A stretch of 57,364 nucleotides of DNA from Sphingobacteriales bacterium (GTDB taxonomy: Bacteria > Bacteroidota > Bacteroidia > Sphingobacteriales > Sphingobacteriaceae): assembly GCA_013298995.1 (NCBI GenBank), contig JAAFJW010000002.1, positions 1 through 57,364 on the forward strand, in the 5' to 3' direction. Shown piece by piece: positions 51,776 through 57,364 of this stretch (its first letter is position 1; every line of letters begins with the position of its first letter). The position numbers and the translations under genes were made by a program. The notes beneath the pieces were generated by a model. That model saw nothing but the letters and a program-made list of their open reading frames with translations. It was not told the origin of the DNA and did not search any database.

Positions 51776-54139
51776 CTACCCCAAATACACATACGTTATG
51801 CCATCGCCTCCCCTATCCATGTGTTCATCTTCGAGGCGTTGTACTTGCGGGTATTTTTTAAGGTAATTCCGAATTAATTTTCGCAATATGCCATCGCCTT
51901 TGCCATGTATAATTTTAAAGTTAGAAATGCCAAACATTAATGCTCTATCAAAATATTTTTCGAGTTCATAAATGGCATCATCGCCACGTTGGCCTCGTAA
52001 ATCTATTTCGCCACTAAAACTAGCTGCCGATTCGGTATGCCCCATTTTAGCAAATCGTTTTACCTCTTTGGGCACTTCTTTGTTGGCTATTTTTTCTATT
52101 CGATTAAGTTTTACTACCGACCGTAAATCGCCAAAAGCCAGCACCACATTGTTTTTGGCCACTTCAAGCACTTGGGCAATATTGCCTGTATCAATCATTT
52201 TTACCCAGTCGCCTTCTTTAAAATCGTTTTCGGCTGGGGCGGGTTTTGTAGTTTCGGGTTTTATAGCGTTGTTACGGAGTTCGGCGGTTAAATTTGCCCT
52301 TAGGGCTTGCGTAATAATTTTATCGGCTTTGCTTTCTTTTATTTCGGAAATGGTGTTTTCTACCAGTTTATTGGCGTTTTTTATAATGGTTTGCGCCTCT
52401 AATTTGGCATCTTTTATTAGGTTACGTTTGTTTTCGGCGTAGTATAATTTTAGTTTTTCGTTCTCGGCTAGTAGTTGGTTATACTGGCGTTGTTGCTTGT
52501 CGAGGCTTATTTTTTTATCAATAATTTCTTTTTTATCACGTTCTAAATCAATCAACATCGTATCCATTTTACGCTGCTGTACACCAATTTTATTTTTAGC
52601 TAGGTCGATAATATGTTGCGATAAACCTATTTTTTGTGCAATTTCAAAAGCGTATGAGCTGCCTGGTTTTCCCATCTCTAGCATGTACATAGGTTGCAGG
52701 TTTAGGTTATCAAAAACCATAGATGCGTTTTCGAGGCCTGGCGTATTATTGGCAAATAGTTTAAGGTTGCTGTAATGTGTGGTAATTACGCCGAAAGCAT
52801 TTTTTTTATTCACAGTTTCTAAAACAGCTTCGGCAATTGGGCCACCAAAAAGTGGGTCGGTGCCGGTACCAAATTCATCAATAAGTAGCAGGGTTTTATC
52901 ATTGGAAAATGTTGTAAAATGCTTCATTTTAGATAAATGCGCACTGTAGGTACTTAGGTCGCTTTCGATGGATTGGTCGTCGCCTATATCGGCAAAAAGT
53001 TGCTTGAAAATTCCCACCTCTGATTGCGATGCGGCTGGAATTAGCAAGCCCGCTTGTACCATTATTTGCAATAAGCCAATGGTTTTCATGGCTACCGATT
53101 TGCCGCCTGCATTAGGGCCCGATATAAGCACAATACGGCTACCATCGTTAATTAAAATATTTAATGGTACTACCAATTTGCCCGCTTTTTTATGTGCTAA
53201 AAATAACAATGGGTGCTGGGCATTAAACAATTTAATAATGGGTTGCTTGCTCAATATAGGCATTTCGGCATCAATAAGGATGGCAAAAAGTGCTTTTGCC
53301 CGCACAAAATCTAACTTGGTTAAAAACCCATGGTAGGCAATTAAAATAGGTACATAAGGGCGCAGTTTATCGGTAAGTTCGGTTAATATTCGGATAATCT
53401 CACGCCTTTTATCAAACTCCAAATCACGCACTAGATTATTTAAACTAAAAACTTCTTCGGGTTCTATATACACGGTTTGCCCTGATGCTGATTCATCATG
53501 TATAAATCCTTTTATTTTTCGTTTGTTTTCGGATAATAGTGGGATGCAAATACGGCCTTCGCGTACCGTTAAACTGCCATCGGCTAACCAATTATTGCTT
53601 TGTGCGTTTTTATAAATTTGGTCTATTTTTTTGCGGGCTTCGCCTTCGGCTTTGGCAATGGCATCTATTAAATCTGATAATTTTTTTGATGCGTTGGGTT
53701 TTATTTTTCCTTTTTCATCAATAACGGTTTCGATATTTTTGAGAATGGCTTTTTCGATAGCTAGGTTTTCGAACAAGGCTTCTAAGGTGGGATAAACGCC
53801 TTTGCGTTGCTCGAAATAAGCAATTACGGCAAATACGGTTAATAACGAAGTATGCACTTGGTAAAACTCATCTTCGCTTAAAAAAACGCCTTCGACACGG
53901 GTTTTATCGGCCAGTTTTTTAATATCATAAAAACTTTGAATGGGTAGGGCGTCTTGCGATGTGATTATATTTTTAAACTCGGCGGTTTGTTGTAAAAACT
54001 TTAAAATCTGGTCGTAATTGCTCATAAACCCAATTTTATCAACCATGTTGCGCCCCATTTCGCTAATGCAATGGGTTTTTATTAATTGTTTTATTTCGGT
54101 AAAGCCTAGTTTATCAAGTGCGTTTTCGGGGTAAATCAT
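51776..54139 (-). CDS. mutS2: Endonuclease MutS2
   Basis: A 787-residue MutS2 protein that acts on recombination intermediates and stalled or collided ribosomes. It lacks the MutS mismatch-recognition domain. The core and clamp (1-300) lead to the ATPase with Walker A GPNAGGKS, LLIDEFGTGTDPLFGG (Walker B) and TTHYSNLK. A coiled coil with KOW-type domain (DWVKMIDTGNIAQVLEVAKNN) follows, and the C-terminal Smr domain (about 710-787) with IDLRGQRGDDAIYELE and HGKGDGILRKLI supplies the nuclease or ribosome-splitting function. Length is usual. It lies downstream of the GC-rich element and strong terminator-like hairpin, so it may have its own promoter, which I did not find. Confidence 0.94.
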   Translation of the reverse strand: MIYPENALDKLGFTEIKQLIKTHCISEMGRNMVDKIGFMSNYDQILKFLQQTAEFKNIITSQDALPIQSFYDIKKLADKTRVEGVFLSEDEFYQVHTSLLTVFAVIAYFEQRKGVYPTLEALFENLAIEKAILKNIETVIDEKGKIKPNASKKLSDLIDAIAKAEGEARKKIDQIYKNAQSNNWLADGSLTVREGRICIPLLSENKRKIKGFIHDESASGQTVYIEPEEVFSLNNLVRDLEFDKRREIIRILTELTDKLRPYVPILIAYHGFLTKLDFVRAKALFAILIDAEMPILSKQPIIKLFNAQHPLLFLAHKKAGKLVVPLNILINDGSRIVLISGPNAGGKSVAMKTIGLLQIMVQAGLLIPAASQSEVGIFKQLFADIGDDQSIESDLSTYSAHLSKMKHFTTFSNDKTLLLIDEFGTGTDPLFGGPIAEAVLETVNKKNAFGVITTHYSNLKLFANNTPGLENASMVFDNLNLQPMYMLEMGKPGSSYAFEIAQKIGLSQHIIDLAKNKIGVQQRKMDTMLIDLERDKKEIIDKKISLDKQQRQYNQLLAENEKLKLYYAENKRNLIKDAKLEAQTIIKNANKLVENTISEIKESKADKIITQALRANLTAELRNNAIKPETTKPAPAENDFKEGDWVKMIDTGNIAQVLEVAKNNVVLAFGDLRSVVKLNRIEKIANKEVPKEVKRFAKMGHTESAASFSGEIDLRGQRGDDAIYELEKYFDRALMFGISNFKIIHGKGDGILRKLIRNYLKKYPQVQRLEDEHMDRGGDGITYVYLG

Positions 54140-54242
54140 GTTATTTTGGCTTTGCTGTGGCGGGTTTTTGGGTTGGAGTTAAGTGGGTTGTTAAATTTTT
54201 GATGTCAAATTTATTAATTTTTTGTGGGTTTATATAGCTTTG

Positions 54243-54296
54243 ATATTTTACATAAAAAAGCCTCAAATTTCTTTGAGGCTTTTTTATGTAAAATAT
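54243..54296. terminator. Long perfect hairpin, probable bidirectional terminator
   Basis: A 25-bp perfect stem whose central part is AAAAAAGCCTCAAA / TTTGAGGCTTTTTT with a 4-nt loop (TTTC). The inner 8-bp GC-containing stem and the following T tract make a good terminator on both strands, ending transcripts from the BadF-like gene or from the GC-rich element, ahead of mutS2. Confidence 0.75.
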
Positions 54297-54299
54297 TTT

Positions 54300-54400
54300 G
54301 CGGTAAATATTTACGATTTTAGGTGCGTAACGATGGTAGCGGCCTGCCTGCCCTTCCTTTGTCAGGGTAAACTCCCAGCGTGTTAAAACGCCCAAATAAT
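54300..54400 (-). other. GC-rich element of unknown nature (ncRNA candidate)
   Basis: About 80 nt with roughly half G+C in AT-rich surroundings, between the BadF-like gene and mutS2. On the minus strand it shows small hairpins: GCGT-TTTAAC-ACGC and GGG-AGTTTA-CCC, then GGAAGGGCAGGCAGGCC. It is followed by the strong terminator-like hairpin at 54243-54296. A structured RNA, a leader of mutS2 or a fragment of a repeated element could all look like this. The only open frame through it (84 residues) reads through the terminator and is not convincing. Confidence 0.35.
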
Positions 54401-54409
54401 ATAAAAAAA

Positions 54410-55267
54410 CTACTTTTTATTATACTGCTCTAGGTGGTATTTTACTAAATCGTCTATTGGCGAGCGGATAATTTTGCCCATTTTCATATCAAATTGTTGG
54501 GCAACTTCTTCGAGTACGTTTCTAAAATTATAAGCCACCGAGCCTATGCAGTTAAACGAATAATCTTTATAGTTGGGGTAATGGCTTACTAGGTTTTTAA
54601 AAAAATCGGTAAATGATGAGTGTACAATGCCTCGGGAGTATTGCATATTTACATTTACATCATACACAAACTTGCTAAAACTGGCGCAAAACCTATTGGG
54701 CAATGGTTTTAAGTAAACATTATCGTAAATATCATCGTGTGTGAGTTTAAAGGTTTCCCAAAAAATTTCACGCACATTTTGGGGCATGTAGCCTCGCAAA
54801 TAATCGCCTAATAGTTTTTTACCAATATGGCAACCACTGCCTTCATCGCCCAATATGTAGGCCAATGAATCTATGTTGAACGAAATATCGCTGCCATCAT
54901 AAATACAAGTGTTGGTACCGGTGCCTAATATGGCTGCAAAACCCTCTTGGGTACCCAATAAGGCCCGGGCGGCGGCCAATAAATCGTGGCCTACGTTTAC
55001 TTTGGCATTGGGGAAAAATCTTTTTAGGGCATCGCCCACAATGCTCGCTTTTTCGTCGTTATGTACGCCAGCACCATAATAATTTACTTCGGTTATTTTG
55101 CTCAAAGGCAAATCAACGGGTACACTTTTGTGCATCGATAAAAAAATACTATCGCTATCCATAAAAAAAGGGTTATAGCCTTCTGTATTAAATAGCACTT
55201 TTTTACCTGCATCATCTATCAGGCACCAGTTTGTTTTAGTTGAACCTCCGTCGGCAATTATAATCAT
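54410..55267 (-). CDS. BadF/BadG/BcrA/BcrD ATPase family protein (N-acetylglucosamine kinase-like)
   Basis: A 285-residue ASKHA-fold sugar kinase. Phosphate-1 motif IIIADGGSTKTNWCL (2-16) with the conserved Asp, the phosphate-2 and adenosine motifs GTGTNTCIYDG, and LGDEGSGCHIGKKLLGD, the family signature for the catalytic region, are clear. The best-known members phosphorylate N-acetylglucosamine; a role in amino-sugar or peptidoglycan recycling fits but is inferred. The gene stands alone on the minus strand with an AT-rich upstream region of 150 nt. Confidence 0.85.
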   Translation of the reverse strand: MIIIADGGSTKTNWCLIDDAGKKVLFNTEGYNPFFMDSDSIFLSMHKSVPVDLPLSKITEVNYYGAGVHNDEKASIVGDALKRFFPNAKVNVGHDLLAAARALLGTQEGFAAILGTGTNTCIYDGSDISFNIDSLAYILGDEGSGCHIGKKLLGDYLRGYMPQNVREIFWETFKLTHDDIYDNVYLKPLPNRFCASFSKFVYDVNVNMQYSRGIVHSSFTDFFKNLVSHYPNYKDYSFNCIGSVAYNFRNVLEEVAQQFDMKMGKIIRSPIDDLVKYHLEQYNKK

Positions 55268-55417
55268 AATGTTAAAAAATTAATTTAGGTGGCTAAAAGT
55301 AGTAAAATCTTGTTATTGTACAAATTACACTAAGCATTTTAAAAATATTTTTTTTTATTTAGGCTAATGATGTTAATTTTTTAAAATCTACTTACGTTTA
55401 CTTAACAATTTTTTAAT

Positions 55418-56392
55418 TTATGGTTTATAAATACATTGCATTAAACCTTTTTCTAAAATTTCTCTTTTTAAGTCTTTGCCTATAAACACAATGCGGCTTT
55501 CTCGGCTTTCGCCATCTTCCCAAGCATTGCCATCGCTAAATACGGGTGCCCCTTTAACTGATTGTATAATTAGTTTCCTATCTAAGCCTTCGATATGTAA
55601 AATACCTTTTATCCTGTAAAAGTAAGTACCTTGTATAAAAAGCATTACGGTAAAATAATGGCGTATTTTAAGCAAATCGAGGCTGGGGCTAATAATATAC
55701 CCTTGCGATACAATATTGTTGTGGCTGTATTGTTGCGTAAAAATAAGGGGTTGTTTTTGGGTAAGATTTAAGCCTAGCCTAAAAGTTGTTTTTTCTTTTT
55801 GGTATGCTTGTAGGTTTAAAAGTGGGGGTGTTTCGGTTTCGGCAAAATCGCAAAAGGCCATCCCCGCAAAGGGATTAATGTTTTTTATAGTTTCGCTAAT
55901 TTCGGTTTTTAAGATTTTGGAAATAGTTGATAATTTGTTAAATACCAAAAAATCGGAATATGCAATTTGTTGTGATGCTACCTCTTCTACACCCAAAAGG
56001 CTTAATACATTTTCGGTATCAACTAGGCATATTACGCCATCGAGGTTAAATACGGTTTGTATATTATAATCGGTTAAAAATACTGCGGCCACAGCAGCTG
56101 GGTTGGCTATGCCTGTGGTTTCGATAATGAGATGGTCGAAATCGTAATCGCCCGTAACTAATTTATTAAGCAGGGCCGATAAATCGCCGTTTAAGTTACA
56201 ACATATACAACCGTTGCTTAGTTCAAATATATTTTCGCTGGTGCTTATAACCAGTTGGCTATCAATATTTATTTCGCCAAATTCGTTTTCGATAATGGCA
56301 AATTTTTTGTTAGGATTTTGTTTTATTACTTGATTTAAAAAAGTGGTTTTACCAGCACCTAAAAAGCCTGTAATAATGGTTACCGATATCAT
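55418..56392 (-). CDS. CobW/COG0523-type GTPase (metallochaperone-like)
   Basis: A 324-residue G3E-family GTPase, probably a zinc- or cobalt-linked metallochaperone. Walker A GFLGAGKT (9-16), the metal-binding CICC (62-65) in SNGCICCNLNGDL, and LIIETTGIANPAAV (Walker B region) are present. The G4 motif is NKLS (152-155) where NK-x-D is expected, so base specificity may be altered. The C-terminal CobW-C domain (about 230-324) is present with IQGTYFYRIKGILHIEG. A tandem GATTTTTGATTTA repeat lies just upstream, in the region where its promoter should be. Confidence 0.88.
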   Translation of the reverse strand: MISVTIITGFLGAGKTTFLNQVIKQNPNKKFAIIENEFGEINIDSQLVISTSENIFELSNGCICCNLNGDLSALLNKLVTGDYDFDHLIIETTGIANPAAVAAVFLTDYNIQTVFNLDGVICLVDTENVLSLLGVEEVASQQIAYSDFLVFNKLSTISKILKTEISETIKNINPFAGMAFCDFAETETPPLLNLQAYQKEKTTFRLGLNLTQKQPLIFTQQYSHNNIVSQGYIISPSLDLLKIRHYFTVMLFIQGTYFYRIKGILHIEGLDRKLIIQSVKGAPVFSDGNAWEDGESRESRIVFIGKDLKREILEKGLMQCIYKP

Positions 56393-56397
56393 ATTAT

Positions 56398-56444
56398 GAT
56401 TTTTGATTTAGGATTTTTGATTTAAGCACACGTGGATTTTTGAT
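56398..56444. repeat. Short tandem repeat upstream of the CobW gene
   Basis: Two 14-nt units of GATTTTTGATTTA plus one base, directly adjacent (56398-56411 and 56412-56425), then a third, GATTTTTGATT, at 56434-56444. It begins 6 nt from the CobW gene start. Confidence 0.55.
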
Positions 56445-56553
56445 TGTGGATTATAGTGTGTACTAAAAAAAAAGGATTTATTTACGAATTAAAAAAGGTT
56501 TTTTGCCTTAATTTATTTTGATACCTTAAATTTAAAAATTGTGTTTTATTAGG

Positions 56554-57045
56554 CTATTTTTTTCTATCCTCGGCATCGGCAATATTTTGATCTACGGCTT
56601 TAATTAATTGTAAGGCGGCAGCTTTAAGTTTATCGTTGCTGTTGTAACTGCCATCAATTTCGATAATTTTTTTCTTATGTTGGTAATCGTATTGGAGGTA
56701 ATAACGGGGCGAGGTAAGCGAATCGGGCCCTAGCATTTTACTTGGCCAGTTCCAAAAACCTAGTTCTACGGCTTTGCGGTGTAGGTACAGTAAATCATCG
56801 TTTGTAAATTTTACTTTGGCTGTAATGGTGCTGTCTTTTGTGTTTTGATATTGATAAAAACTGGTTTTTGAATCATAAATTTTTTCGTATTTATTGCCTA
56901 TACCTGCCTTTAATACAATGCCATTAAACTCTACAAATTTATAAGGGGCGTTTTTTACCATCATGCTATAATAGTATATGCAGTATAACAAAAATGGGAG
57001 GGCGATGCTAAATCCCAAAAAAATCTTTTTAAACTTATTATTCAT
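56554..57045 (-). CDS. Membrane-anchored protein of unknown function
   Basis: A 163-residue protein with one N-terminal transmembrane helix (about 10-28, LGFSIALPFLLYCIYYYS) and a hydrophilic domain on the outside (FNGIVLKAGIGNKYEKIYDS, GFWNWPSKMLG, IIEIDGSY). No family recognised. It starts 3 nt after the stop of the upstream symporter gene, so the two are probably cotranscribed. Confidence 0.6.
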   Translation of the reverse strand: MNNKFKKIFLGFSIALPFLLYCIYYYSMMVKNAPYKFVEFNGIVLKAGIGNKYEKIYDSKTSFYQYQNTKDSTITAKVKFTNDDLLYLHRKAVELGFWNWPSKMLGPDSLTSPRYYLQYDYQHKKKIIEIDGSYNSNDKLKAAALQLIKAVDQNIADAEDRKK

Positions 57046-57048
57046 ATT

Positions 57049-57364
57049 TTAATTTTCGTATTGTGAATGATTGTGTTCTAGTGCGCCTTCCCATTTGCTA
57101 ATTACGGCAGTGGCAATGCTGTTTCCAATTACATTGGTGGCCGAGCGACCCATATCCAACAAGGGATCAATACCTATTAATAAAGCTAAACCCGCTTCGG
57201 GAATATTAAAAGTAGCAATTGTACCTGCTATAACCACTAGCGATGCCCTAGGTACACCTGCTATACCTTTGCTGGTTAGCATTAAAACCAATAACATGGT
57301 TATCTGTTGATTAAACGATAAATTTATACCGTATGATTGTGCTATAAAAAGTGAGGCAAAGGTC
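57049..57364 (-). CDS. Dicarboxylate/amino acid:cation symporter (DAACS), C-terminal part (runs off the window)
   Basis: The last ~105 residues of a DAACS/GltP-type sodium- or proton-coupled transporter. The visible part reads ASLFIAQSYGINLSF, MLTSKGIAGVPRASLVV (the HP2 substrate-binding hairpin), then IDPLLDMGRSATNVIGNSIATAVISKWEG, with the aspartate- and asparagine-containing motifs (DMGRSATNV) of the last helix that bind substrate and cation. The N-terminal two thirds lie outside the window. Substrate may be glutamate, aspartate or C4-dicarboxylate. Confidence 0.9.
   Translation of the reverse strand, partial: TFASLFIAQSYGINLSFNQQITMLLVLMLTSKGIAGVPRASLVVIAGTIATFNIPEAGLALLIGIDPLLDMGRSATNVIGNSIATAVISKWEGALEHNHSQYEN

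Noticed and set aside
54141-54395. 84-residue open frame on the minus strand between mutS2 and the BadF-like gene
   Set aside because: It runs through a 25-bp terminator-like hairpin and through the GC-rich element, has no known motif, and its composition is unlike neighbouring proteins.

Overview
The window is chromosomal DNA from a member of the Bacteroidota (low G+C by eye, well below 50%). The assignment rests on several independent signs: a type IX secretion substrate with a C-terminal sorting domain, promoters of the TTTG / TAnnTTTG type, few Shine-Dalgarno sequences, the fused alpha/beta 2-oxoacid dehydrogenase E1, the bamD-rpoZ-coaBC-DUF4835-recN gene order, atpD-atpC standing apart from the other ATP synthase genes, and a tmRNA whose tag reads GENNYALAA. 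The family or genus cannot be fixed from the sequence alone. Almost everything is ordinary housekeeping chromosome; there is no prophage, CRISPR array, intact transposase or tRNA.

Layout. 1-5600: the 5' end of a DEAD-box RNA helicase, a polyprenyl diphosphate synthase, and a 1299-residue secreted multidomain protein with a T9SS tail. 5600-5830: a gene-free stretch with a MITE-like inverted-repeat element and a dispersed 27-mer. 5837-13712: phoH, a SAM hydroxide adenosyltransferase homologue, then the envelope/CoA/repair operon bamD-rpoZ-coaBC-DUF4835-recN followed by fabI. 13877-17672 (minus strand): atpDC, and an ECF sigma factor unit (sigma, anti-sigma-like protein, Spy-like periplasmic protein, SRPBCC protein). 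17886-23610: a divergent pair, propeller-amidohydrolase and UvrD/PcrA helicase. 23697-25945: truncated haemoglobin, a decayed gene-free stretch, and a GH1 beta-glucosidase missing its 5' end. 25975-29288: a winged-helix regulator/CreD operon of membrane proteins, with two matching palindromic sites that look like its operators. 29479-30803: recA, a perfect 60-nt palindrome and an MBOAT acyltransferase remnant cut off exactly at that palindrome. 30888-35074: a polysaccharide export locus (Wzm/Wzt ABC transporter with two glycosyltransferases). 35212-43320: alpha-2-macroglobulin and the fused E1 enzyme. 43450-45627: DUF1573 protein, aminotransferase and tmRNA. 45650-51662: an eight-gene minus-strand Ter (tellurite-resistance type) stress operon. 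51776-57364: MutS2, a GC-rich element of unknown nature, an N-acetylglucosamine-kinase-like protein, a CobW GTPase, a small membrane protein and the end of a DAACS symporter.

The most system-like region is the Ter operon. HAD and phosphoribosyltransferase genes, two TerD paralogues, TelA and TerC are recognised members of Ter stress systems. Two further genes in the same tight operon, of 320 and 96 residues, have no function I can assign and are the best candidates for new components. The other interesting signals are non-coding: three repeat families, candidate operators, several decayed genes, and a GC-rich segment beside mutS2. All motif, domain and promoter calls were made by eye; no database search, alignment or folding program was run.
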